Assembly (NCBI GenBank): GCA_022820025.1
Contig: JAJEGF010000069.1
Coordinates: forward strand, 1 to 64,000
Source of the DNA: Chloroflexota bacterium
GTDB lineage: Bacteria > Chloroflexota > UBA11872
Reading direction: 5' to 3'
DNA: 64,000 nt
Shown here: positions 25,899 through 34,308 of the stretch, piece after piece
How the letters are laid out: each line of letters starts with the position of its first letter
Position numbering within the stretch: the first letter of the stretch is position 1
The notes under the pieces: model-generated
Told to the model about the DNA's origin: nothing
What the model saw: only the letters and a program-made list of their open reading frames with translations
The model's database searches: none
Program-made: the position numbers and the translations under genes

Positions 25899-26846
25899 TT
25901 ATCCGCTGACGGCGCCGGCCGCGGCGGGCTGCTGGCTTTCGAGACGGGCGATGAACTTCTCGGCCTCCATCGCGGCCTGGCAGCCCTCACCAGCGGAGGT
26001 GATGGCCTGGCGGAAATAGTGGTCCTGGGCCTCACCGGCCACAAACACTCCTTCCACGTTGGTGTGCATGTAGCGGTTGGAGATGATGTAGCCGTCCTCG
26101 TCCATCTCCAGCTTGCCCTTGAATATCTCGGTATTCGGGTCGTGGCCGATGAAGATGAAGAGTCCTTCGGTGGGGAAGTCGGATTCTTCGCCGGAGTGGA
26201 CGTTCCTCAGGCGAAGCGACTGCACGGCCTGATCGCCCTGGACGCCGGTGACGACGGTGTCCCAGACGTAGTCGATTTTGGGTTCGGCACGGGCGCGGTC
26301 CTGTAGGTAGGGACCGGCGCGCAACTGGTCGCGTCGATGGATGACGGTGACCCTGGAAGCAAAGCGGGTGAGGAACAGGCCTTCCTGGAGGGCGCTATCG
26401 CCGCCCCCGACCACGGCGACGGGCTGGTCCTTGAAGAACGCGCCGTCGCAGGTGGCGCACACCGAGACGCCGCGGCCCCAGAGTTCCTGCTCGCCGGGAA
26501 TGCCCAAAAGGCGGGGACTGGCGCCGGTGGCGACGATGACCGAGCGCGCCTCGTAGGTAGCGGACCGGCCGGTCAGGGTGAACGGCGGGCCGTCGAAGTC
26601 GACCTCGGTGATCTGGTCGTAGACGACTTCAGCGCCAAAACGCTCGGCCTGGCCCTGCATGCGCGCGGTGAGGTCGGGCCCGGTAATTTCCTCGAAGCCC
26701 GGGTAATTCTCCACGTCGTACGTGGTGGCGATCTGGCCGCCCAGGGCGTCGCCGGTGAAGACCAGGGTGGAGAGGTTGGCGCGCGCCGCGTATATGGCGG
26801 CGGTCAGTCCAGCCGGTCCCGAACCAAGTATCGCGACATCGTGCAT
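25899..26846 (-). CDS. trxB: Thioredoxin reductase
   Basis: This 315-residue flavoprotein has the FAD motif GSGPAGLTAA (residues 8-17), the redox-active CATC pair at Cys130 and Cys133, the NADPH-binding GGGDSALQEG near 147-156 and a C-terminal FAD motif reading GEAQDHYFRQAITSAGEGC. The last usually begins GD rather than GE, a mild deviation. The enzyme passes electrons from NADPH to thioredoxin in the cytoplasm. ATG at 26846 has GGGAGG seven bases upstream and is clearly preferable to the longer frame reaching 26909. It is divergent from a binding-protein gene across 117 bases. Confidence 0.93.
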   Translation of the reverse strand: MHDVAILGSGPAGLTAAIYAARANLSTLVFTGDALGGQIATTYDVENYPGFEEITGPDLTARMQGQAERFGAEVVYDQITEVDFDGPPFTLTGRSATYEARSVIVATGASPRLLGIPGEQELWGRGVSVCATCDGAFFKDQPVAVVGGGDSALQEGLFLTRFASRVTVIHRRDQLRAGPYLQDRARAEPKIDYVWDTVVTGVQGDQAVQSLRLRNVHSGEESDFPTEGLFIFIGHDPNTEIFKGKLEMDEDGYIISNRYMHTNVEGVFVAGEAQDHYFRQAITSAGEGCQAAMEAEKFIARLESQQPAAAGAVSG

Positions 26847-26963
26847 CGGGTCCTCCCGTACCTGACGCTTGGGGAAAGCCTGGCGCCCGCTCACGTAGCA
26901 TCGTCGCATGACGACGGAGCAGATTCCGCCTGAATCCTGACATATCGGACGGATTTAACTCGC

Positions 26964-28364
26964 ATGACGATCGGACCGAGGGGCCGCGGCCTGAGCCGAC
27001 GGGATGTTCTACAGGTTGGGATGGCCGCGGGGGCCGCGCTGTGCCTGGCCGCTTGCGGCGCGCCGATCGTGGTGGAGCGGGTGGTGGTGGTTCCCGAGCT
27101 CGTGGAGCGCGAAGTGGTGGTGGAGCGCCCGGTCTTCACCGAACGCGTGGTGATTGTCGAAAAACCGGTCATCGTGGAACGCGAGGTGGTCGTGACGCGT
27201 TTCGTCACCCCGCCGCCGACGGTCGCGGCGCGGACTGAACCGGCGCCGGAACCGGCGAAAGCGACATTGCACGCGGCCATCAGTTCCGCATTGGCTCGTG
27301 GCGGCCCGCCGGACCTTGGCGCAGTCACTTCCAGCGTCGATCTCAAGCTGGAGGTGCTGGACCAGGGCGGTGACAGTCCCGGCCGACTGTTGGCGCGGGC
27401 GGCGGCCGGGGACATGCCCGACCTGCTGGTTGGGGTCCCGGGCGGTCTGGTGACGGCGCTGGATGCTCTGGAGGCACTGGCGCCAATGGATTCGGCGCTC
27501 GGCGAGGACCATGGGTTCCTGGCGGAGATGCTGGCCCTGGGTCGGCGCGAGCGTGGGATCGTGGGATTGCCCATGAGCGGGCATCCGACGTACCTGCTGG
27601 CCGGTCGACGCAGGCTCGAATGGGCCGGGGTCGCCGAGATGGGGTCCACGTACGAAGCGCTCGAGCAGACCGCGCGTCGGCTGACGGACCCCGAAACGTA
27701 TACCTACGGGTTTGGCGTGATCGCGGGACTGCCCGAACTGGAGACGGTGGCAGGGTCGGCTGGGACATTTCCGGCGGACGAGGCGGCCGTGAATGCCTGG
27801 CAGTGGTACGCGAATCAGTGGCTGCGAGAGGACACGGCGCCGCCTCCGAGCGCCTGGGATGGTCAGGGTGCGGCGGGGGAGGCCGTGCTGGACGGGCGCG
27901 TGGCTCTGACGGTTGCCCATGGCCGGGCATTGTCGCGGCTGGCCGCGCTGCCGCCGGAGCAGCACTCCGAGTGGGAGATGTCGCCCCTCCCGTCCTGGCC
28001 TGAGGCCGAGCGGCGGGTTCCGATGGCAGCGGCGTTTATCGCAGCCGGAAAGGGCGACGACGGAACAGCCGCGGACGCAGCCGTTGCTCTGGCGGGCCTG
28101 GCGTCAACATTCAACGCTGGCCCGGCAACCCCGGCGAGAACGCCGGCGCTCAACGACGAGGCGGCACGGTTGGGGCTGGAACCGGACATTCTGCTGGAGG
28201 CTCGCGACGCCTGGAGGGCGCCGCTCGTGGAATCCGCAGACTGGCAGGCTCGCACAGCGGACCTGGACGTCGCCGTGCATCACAGCCTGACGCTGGGTAA
28301 GCCGGCAGCTGAGGTAGCGGCAGAACTACAGGATCGGTCACCTGGCGCGGGCTCGGCCGGCTAG
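26964..28364 (+). CDS. Tat-exported solute-binding lipoprotein with Val/Glu repeat region
   Basis: This 466-residue protein has a twin-arginine signal (LSRRDVLQVG at residues 10-19) and lipobox LAAC with Cys31. Residues 34-72 alternate short units of the type VVERVVVV, VEREVVVE, VIVEKPVIVE, a feature seen after the lipobox in other binding proteins of this window. The remaining 370 residues resemble a family 1 extracellular binding domain (DMPDLLVGVPGGLVTALDALE), somewhat shorter than usual. No permease is adjacent. Start ATG at 26964. The next gene, lgt, encodes the enzyme that lipidates such proteins. Confidence 0.75.
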   Translation: MTIGPRGRGLSRRDVLQVGMAAGAALCLAACGAPIVVERVVVVPELVEREVVVERPVFTERVVIVEKPVIVEREVVVTRFVTPPPTVAARTEPAPEPAKATLHAAISSALARGGPPDLGAVTSSVDLKLEVLDQGGDSPGRLLARAAAGDMPDLLVGVPGGLVTALDALEALAPMDSALGEDHGFLAEMLALGRRERGIVGLPMSGHPTYLLAGRRRLEWAGVAEMGSTYEALEQTARRLTDPETYTYGFGVIAGLPELETVAGSAGTFPADEAAVNAWQWYANQWLREDTAPPPSAWDGQGAAGEAVLDGRVALTVAHGRALSRLAALPPEQHSEWEMSPLPSWPEAERRVPMAAAFIAAGKGDDGTAADAAVALAGLASTFNAGPATPARTPALNDEAARLGLEPDILLEARDAWRAPLVESADWQARTADLDVAVHHSLTLGKPAAEVAAELQDRSPGAGSAG

Positions 28365-28448
28365 CCCATCCCAGCCGCGGGCCGGGCGGTCAGCAGAACG
28401 ACTCGGCGAGTACCATGGCCCCGACGCCACTTCGCGGACCGACTACCC

Positions 28449-29234
28449 ATGCCTGCCGTCGCCATTCCCTGGGATCCCGACCTTTTCGAGATCGGGGCGT
28501 TTCGGTTTACCTGGCACTCATTGTTTTCCGTGTTGGGCATCCTGGCGGGCATCTGGGTGGCGCAGCGTCTGGGGCGTCGGACGACGATCTCCAGCGATCA
28601 AGTCACCACGCTGGCGCTGTGGGCGGTGGGCGGAGGCATCGTGGCGGCGCGTTTCCTGTTCGTGATCGACAACCTGGACCTGTTTTCCAGCGACTGGGGA
28701 CGAATCCTTGCGCTGAATGACGGGGGCATCACCGTCTGGGGCGCTCCGCTGGGCGGCGCGCTGGCGCTCTCGCTGGCCGCGTGGTGGATGAAACTGGACG
28801 TGCGCAGCGGGTTGGACATTGGAGCTCCGGGATTGATCCTGGGCATGGGGATTGGACGCCTTGGCGACCTGATCAACGGCGAGCATCACGCGCTGGCCAC
28901 CGATTTGCCGTGGGCCGTCTACTACACGCACCGCAATGCCATCGGCCAAACGACGCCGGTGCATCCGGCCACGACGTATGAAATGTTGGGAGATTTTGCG
29001 ATCTTCGGCATCGCCATGTGGCTGGCCAGCCGCTACATCGGCCGCCTGTACATCTTCTGGACGGTGCTGGCGGGCTACGGTGGCATGCGATTCGGACTAC
29101 AGTTCCTGCGCATCGATCAGCAGGAAGTCCTGTGGGGACTGCAACAGTCGCAGATTATCGGGGCTCTGGCGCTGCTGGCCTTCGCGGCATGGGTTGTGAA
29201 CCGTGCGCGAGTTCGCTGGTTGGCTCGCACCTAG
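28449..29234 (+). CDS. lgt: Prolipoprotein diacylglyceryl transferase
   Basis: A 261-residue integral membrane enzyme with about seven helices. It has the Lgt signature region GMGIGRLGDLINGEHHA (residues 132-148), containing the essential Arg and the Asn/Glu pair. It attaches diacylglycerol from phosphatidylglycerol to the lipobox cysteine, the first step for all the lipoproteins predicted here. The early ITVWGAPLGG and the late GYGGMRFGLQFLR segments are also typical. Start ATG at 28449. The downstream lipoprotein gene overlaps or directly follows it. Confidence 0.9.
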   Translation: MPAVAIPWDPDLFEIGAFRFTWHSLFSVLGILAGIWVAQRLGRRTTISSDQVTTLALWAVGGGIVAARFLFVIDNLDLFSSDWGRILALNDGGITVWGAPLGGALALSLAAWWMKLDVRSGLDIGAPGLILGMGIGRLGDLINGEHHALATDLPWAVYYTHRNAIGQTTPVHPATTYEMLGDFAIFGIAMWLASRYIGRLYIFWTVLAGYGGMRFGLQFLRIDQQEVLWGLQQSQIIGALALLAFAAWVVNRARVRWLART

Positions 29235-31737
29235 CACCCAGCCGCGCCCGTTGCGCCTGAACGTATCGCGGGCGCTCGACGGCATCGGCCCGCGGACCAG
29301 GCGCTGGCGAGCAGGGGCGGTCGCAGGACTGTTTCTAGGTGCGCTGCTCGTTGGCAGTTGCGGCGAGAGCCCGCAGCCGGAACCTGAACCACGCAACGAG
29401 GTCACGGCTCAGCAGCCCGGCCTACGGCCGCGAATGTCGCGTCCAACGACTCCAGCGGCAGCGGCACCAGCAGGTGAGTCAGCAGCGACCGCATCACCGA
29501 CAGCAACCGCGAAACCATCGCCGACGGCAATCGCGTCGCCGGCGCTCGCGACCGACAGCCGCGCCGAGCCTCGTTCCGTGACGACGGCTCCAGCATCAGG
29601 ACCGCTTGCAACGACGACATCCAGCCCGGCGCCGGAGGCGTCCGAGAGGTCCGGAACAACTCCCGCGCCAACGCCGGCCACCCGGTCCAGGCCGACGCCG
29701 ACAGCGATCGAAACGCGGGCGGCCACTCCCTCGCCAACGCCGGCCACCCAGTCCAGGCCGACGCCGACAGCGACCGAAACGCAGGCCGCCACTCCAACAG
29801 TAACGCCGGCACCGGCGGTCTTCACGAGCGTGTCGCCGGGCAGGGACCACACGTGCGCCCTCGTGTCCGGGGGCGAAGTGCATTGCTGGGGCCCAAACAA
29901 CGACGACGGGCATTTGGACGTACCCGCCGATGTCAGGTTCAGTCAGATTTCGGCCGGAAATCGATACACGTGCGGGATTCGCGTGGACGGCGGCATCACC
30001 TGCTGGGGTAATAACAACCACATGAAGCTTGAAGCGCCGGCCGGGAGGTTTACGGCGCTGGACGCAGGCTGGGATCACGCCTGTGCGCTTGGAGCGAACG
30101 GGCCGGTGTGCTGGGGATGGAACGCCAACGATCGAGCAACCCCACCACTCGACGCGCCGTTGATCGCGATCGGAGCCGGCGCCGAGCACAGCTGCGGACT
30201 GACCGTTGCCGGCGCCCTGCAGTGCTGGGGCAAGAATGACAACGGACGTGCGGACTCGCTGCCCGGGCCGTTTCGAGATCTGGCGGTGGGTACCGCGCAC
30301 ACGTGCGTACTCCGGAGCGACGGCACGCCGTTCTGTCAGGGCGAGAATGCGCAGGGCCAGTCGGACTTCCCGGCCACGCCATTCGACGCAATTACCGCGG
30401 GCGATGATCACACCTGCGGAACGCGTCGTGACGGCCCGCTGGAGTGCTGGGGCGCGGAAAGCCAGATCAGCAATGTTCGGCTTACGGCGCCGGACGGAAT
30501 CTTCGCATCGGTGAGCGCCGGATATCGACAGACGTGCGCCCTGAATAACGAGGGCCAGGCCGCGTGCTGGAACCACCCATTTGTGACAGTGCCAACGCCG
30601 CCCTACGACAGCCTGAACTTTGAGGCTGCCGTACCGGACTACAGGCAGCAACAGCCCGTGGAAGCCTTTCCGTGGCCCGGCGGCGGGCTGCTGATTGCAG
30701 ATCTCGCCGGTCAGATCGCCGTGTATGAAGGCGGTCTGGAGCCTCGGCAAATCCTCGACATCACAGACAAGATATCGACGCGAGCCGGTGAGAAGGGCCT
30801 GCTGGGGGTGGCACTGGACCCCGAGTTCGAGTCGTATCCGTATCTGTACGTGTATTACACGGCCCGCAGCGAACACGAGGGAGGAGAGCCAGGCGCCCGG
30901 CTCTCGCGCTTCCCCGTTGTCGATGGACAGGCGACGCGTGAAGACGAACTCGTCATGCTGGAACATCCGGGCCTGTACAACCTGCATCAAGGCGGCAGCC
31001 TGCGGTTCGGTCCGGACGGGATGCTCTACCTGGGCATCGGCGACGGCTTCGAGTGCAGCGAATGCGCTCGGTTCACGGACACCTTGCTCGGCAAGATTAT
31101 CCGGATTGATGTGCGCGGGGCGACCGCCGAGCAGCCGTATCGCATCCCGGACGACAACCCCATGGTCGAGGATCCGGATAGCAGGCACGAGATTTGGGCC
31201 CTGGGGTTTCGCAATCCGTGGCGGATGGCGTTTGACTCGCGGACGGACGAGCTATGGGTGGCCGACGTCGGTGCCGGGTATGAAGAAGAAGTGTCGATCG
31301 TTACCAAGGGCGCGCATATGGGATGGCCGCTGTACGAAGGTTTTCTCTGCCGACGAGGTCCCTCAGAAAACTGTGACGCGGTCGCGGAAACGACGCTGCC
31401 GATTGCGACGTACAACCACTCGCACGGCTGCGCCGTCATCGGTGGCGTGGTGTACCGCGGGGCCGCGATTCCCCAGCTTGAAGGGGCCTACCTGTTTGGT
31501 GACCTGTGCAGCGGGCGGATTTGGGCCCTTGTGGGCAAGGGGTCGGGTGACCAGGCAGTTCTGGAGATTGCGAATCTGGATGCGTTGGTGGTGTCCTTCG
31601 GCATCGACGCGGATGGCGAGGTGTTGGCGCTTGCGTTTGGCGGGCACGTGCTGCGACTCGTTGAAGCCGCGGAAGGGTACTCGGGGCCGGAGACAATCAC
31701 ACCCAGGGTGACGACGCCCCCGGTGCCGACTACCTAA
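29203..31737 (+). CDS. Lipoprotein fusing Cys-rich RCC1 repeats to a PQQ-type sugar dehydrogenase domain (copy 1)
   Basis: 844 residues if started at GTG 29203; TTG at 29251 gives a more usual 37-residue lipoprotein leader. Neither start has a clear Shine-Dalgarno. The signal ends with LVGSC (Cys53 in the long form). A Thr/Pro/Ala-rich stalk runs to about residue 205, then seven or so RCC1-like units marked HTCAL and CWG up to about 465, then a glucose/sorbosone dehydrogenase-type propeller to about 830. In the propeller, NLHQGGSLRFGPDGMLY carries the expected catalytic His and EIWALGFRNPWRM is the family hallmark. It likely oxidises or binds sugars outside the cell. A paralogue follows at 31987. 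Confidence 0.8.
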   Translation: MREFAGWLAPSTQPRPLRLNVSRALDGIGPRTRRWRAGAVAGLFLGALLVGSCGESPQPEPEPRNEVTAQQPGLRPRMSRPTTPAAAAPAGESAATASPTATAKPSPTAIASPALATDSRAEPRSVTTAPASGPLATTTSSPAPEASERSGTTPAPTPATRSRPTPTAIETRAATPSPTPATQSRPTPTATETQAATPTVTPAPAVFTSVSPGRDHTCALVSGGEVHCWGPNNDDGHLDVPADVRFSQISAGNRYTCGIRVDGGITCWGNNNHMKLEAPAGRFTALDAGWDHACALGANGPVCWGWNANDRATPPLDAPLIAIGAGAEHSCGLTVAGALQCWGKNDNGRADSLPGPFRDLAVGTAHTCVLRSDGTPFCQGENAQGQSDFPATPFDAITAGDDHTCGTRRDGPLECWGAESQISNVRLTAPDGIFASVSAGYRQTCALNNEGQAACWNHPFVTVPTPPYDSLNFEAAVPDYRQQQPVEAFPWPGGGLLIADLAGQIAVYEGGLEPRQILDITDKISTRAGEKGLLGVALDPEFESYPYLYVYYTARSEHEGGEPGARLSRFPVVDGQATREDELVMLEHPGLYNLHQGGSLRFGPDGMLYLGIGDGFECSECARFTDTLLGKIIRIDVRGATAEQPYRIPDDNPMVEDPDSRHEIWALGFRNPWRMAFDSRTDELWVADVGAGYEEEVSIVTKGAHMGWPLYEGFLCRRGPSENCDAVAETTLPIATYNHSHGCAVIGGVVYRGAAIPQLEGAYLFGDLCSGRIWALVGKGSGDQAVLEIANLDALVVSFGIDADGEVLALAFGGHVLRLVEAAEGYSGPETITPRVTTPPVPTT
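29659..29790 (+). repeat. Two 66-bp tandem repeats in the stalk of the RCC1/dehydrogenase lipoprotein
   Basis: Bases 29659-29724 and 29725-29790 are direct repeats differing at only a handful of positions, each encoding 22 residues of the Thr-Pro-Ala type (TPAPTPATRSRPTPTA and TPSPTPATQSRPTPTA begin the two units). They lengthen the flexible stalk and have kept the frame. Confidence 0.85.
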
Positions 31738-31986
31738 CGTTGCAAGACGAGCCTTCGCTCCACCCAGTTCGCGCCGCGCTAGAGTGGCCGGCCCCTCGCC
31801 AACCGCGATTCGCGCACCGGTTGCAGAGCTTCCGGGCAGGGAAGCAGGGCGGTGTGGGACGATGGCCGGATGATGTCCCTCACGTTGTCAACAGGCGTGC
31901 CCCCGGGGCGGCGCGGATCTGATTGGGAGTCCGCGGACGGCGGACAACGTGGCCAACCCAGGGGATCTCGCACCAGAACTCCCCGT

Positions 31987-34215
31987 ATGTCCAACCTGAA
32001 GAGAGCGCAACCACTGGCAGTGATTCGCACATTCGTCTGCGCCATGCTCACGTTGGCGACACTGCTGCTCGGCGCCTGCGCTGATCCCAAGGCGCCCGCG
32101 GCATCCCCAAGGCAAGGGACGTTAGTCCAGCAGCCAGCGCTTCGGCCACGGGTGGTGGAGACCGCCACCGCAGTTGCGACGACCGGCACCGCGGCTTCCG
32201 GTCCGACGGTGGCTGTCGAGGCCGATGCACCGGGATTCATCCAAGTGGCGGCTGGTGAGAATCACACGTGCGCACTACAAGATACTGGCCAGGTCGAGTG
32301 CTGGGGCACCAATGATCAGGGACAGTTGGATGTTCCGAGGGACGCGCGCTTTCAGCAGGTCACGTCCGGATGGCGGTTTTCCTGCGGAATTCAGACCGAC
32401 GGCACCCTCAACTGCTGGGGTCGCAACAACCATCAGCAAGCCGATCCGCCGGAGGGCACGTTTCAAGCGGTCGACGCCGGCTGGGACCATGCCTGTGGCC
32501 TTAGCGGCACGACTGCCGTGTGCTGGGGCCGGGATGCAAACGAGCGGGCGACGCCGCCACCCGATGTCGGTTTCACGGCGATTGGCGCAGGCGCCGAACA
32601 TAGCTGCGGGGTCTCCACGGCCGGTGACCTGGTTTGCTGGGGCAAGAACGACAACGGCCGTGCCGACTCCCGCAGCGGACCTTTTCGGGCGCTGGCCGTT
32701 GGCATCGCCCATACGTGCGTCTTGCGTGAAGACAGCACAGCGCTCTGTCAAGGGGCGAATGCCGACGGTCAGTCCACCCCGCCGCGAACCGCCTTTGCTG
32801 CGATCAGTGCCGGATCGAATCACACCTGCGGAACGATGTCTTCCCGCTACGTGGAGTGCTGGGGCGCCACGAGAGGTGACGCATCGAGAACGTCCTTTGG
32901 CCCATCGGGGCAACTTAGTTCCGTTAGCGCCGGCTGGCTGCACGCGTGCGCCACGAATCGCGACGGCCAGGTCGCATGCTGGCCGACAACCGTTCGAGAT
33001 CCTCCGCCAGCACCCTATACCAGATTGCTTCTAGCCGATATTGCACCAGGCCATACCTTTTCTCAGCCAACCGAGGTCTTTCCCTGGCCCGATGGCGGAC
33101 TTGCAATCGCCGACAGGACAGGGAGCCTTGTCGTGCTCACTCCGGATCTATCCATAACGCCTCTATTGGATCTCACTGACATTGTCAGCACATCATCAGA
33201 AGAGCGAGGACTACTAAGTGCCGCTATTCCTCCTCAGATTGAGGAGTCAAAATACGTATTCTTATTTTATACCCTAGGAGATACTAATGACAGAGCATTG
33301 CACGTCGCACGACTTTCGCGATTCCCCGTAGTCGAAGGCAAGCCGCTACGAAATCGCGAGCTCGTAATCCTTGAACTCCCAAGATATGACAAGGGCGCTG
33401 GCCACTATGGTGGAGCCATTAGATTCGGTCCGGACGGATTGCTCTACCTGGGCATTGGAGACGCATGGTGCTTCGAATGTCCGCAGGATCTTGAGTCATT
33501 ATTCGGGAAGATTATTCGAATTGACGTGCGTGAATCATCGGTTGACGCACCGTACTCGGTGCCGGAGGACAACCCAATTCCGGCCACACCAGGGACGCGT
33601 TCGGAAATCTGGGCATTCGGAATGCGGAATCCGTGGCGTATGTCATTTGATCCCAATGATGGACGGCTCTGGGTCGGAGACGTTGGTGATGCAAGCGCTG
33701 AAGAATTGAACATTGTTGAGGCTGGAGCAAATCTCGGCTGGCCGATCTACGAAGGATTTGATTGCTTTGTGCCTGGCAGTAGCACTATGGAAGACTACGA
33801 AATAGAATCCGGTCTACCATGCACAAGTAGCGAGGCATTCACAATGCCCGATATCACTTATGATCATATCGGCCGGTGTGCGATTGTTGGCGGAATCGTC
33901 TACGAGGGCACCGCAATGCCCTGGCTGCGCGGGACACACGTTTTCGGAGACTTCTGCAGCGGGGAGATCTGGGCACTTGACGGCGACGCTGAGTCGGGCT
34001 GGCGCATGGTAGAGATTGCGGATCTTGACAAGCCGCTCAGTTCGTTCGGAATGGACACCGATAAGGAGTTGTTGGTGTTGACGTTTGGCGGACCCATACT
34101 GCGGCTGGTTGAGGGTGATCCCGACTATGCGCCGTCGGTCACGCACGCGCCTGAGTGGACGATTCTGACCGATGCATCAAGCTCTATTTCCTCCTCCGCC
34201 TTTGGCAGCCCATAG
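31987..34215 (+). CDS. Lipoprotein fusing Cys-rich RCC1 repeats to a PQQ-type sugar dehydrogenase domain (copy 2)
   Basis: This 742-residue paralogue of the preceding gene starts at ATG 31987, with a Sec lipoprotein signal ending LLGAC (Cys31). It has a short stalk, RCC1-like units (HTCAL, CWGTNDQGQLDVP and so on) from about residue 78 to 340, then the propeller domain. HYGGAIRFGPDGLLYLGIGD and EIWAFGMRNPWRM keep the catalytic-region motifs. It lacks the repeated Thr/Pro stalk of copy 1. From about base 33020 to 34050 the coding sequence becomes visibly more A/T-rich than both the RCC1 half and copy 1, suggesting that the dehydrogenase half has a different history. Confidence 0.8.
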   Translation: MSNLKRAQPLAVIRTFVCAMLTLATLLLGACADPKAPAASPRQGTLVQQPALRPRVVETATAVATTGTAASGPTVAVEADAPGFIQVAAGENHTCALQDTGQVECWGTNDQGQLDVPRDARFQQVTSGWRFSCGIQTDGTLNCWGRNNHQQADPPEGTFQAVDAGWDHACGLSGTTAVCWGRDANERATPPPDVGFTAIGAGAEHSCGVSTAGDLVCWGKNDNGRADSRSGPFRALAVGIAHTCVLREDSTALCQGANADGQSTPPRTAFAAISAGSNHTCGTMSSRYVECWGATRGDASRTSFGPSGQLSSVSAGWLHACATNRDGQVACWPTTVRDPPPAPYTRLLLADIAPGHTFSQPTEVFPWPDGGLAIADRTGSLVVLTPDLSITPLLDLTDIVSTSSEERGLLSAAIPPQIEESKYVFLFYTLGDTNDRALHVARLSRFPVVEGKPLRNRELVILELPRYDKGAGHYGGAIRFGPDGLLYLGIGDAWCFECPQDLESLFGKIIRIDVRESSVDAPYSVPEDNPIPATPGTRSEIWAFGMRNPWRMSFDPNDGRLWVGDVGDASAEELNIVEAGANLGWPIYEGFDCFVPGSSTMEDYEIESGLPCTSSEAFTMPDITYDHIGRCAIVGGIVYEGTAMPWLRGTHVFGDFCSGEIWALDGDAESGWRMVEIADLDKPLSSFGMDTDKELLVLTFGGPILRLVEGDPDYAPSVTHAPEWTILTDASSSISSSAFGSP

Positions 34216-34308
34216 GGCAAGGTCGTTCAGACGCGCTCGCATTTGCCTCAGTGAGCACGGGGTGGCTTCGGAATTCCAGACCTTGCGTCCGTGTGCGACG
34301 ATGGGCGG

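Noticed and set aside
29596-31188. 530-codon minus-strand frame opposite the RCC1/dehydrogenase lipoprotein
   Set aside because: Low-complexity Arg-rich translation with no domain, while the plus strand has clear RCC1 and dehydrogenase motifs.
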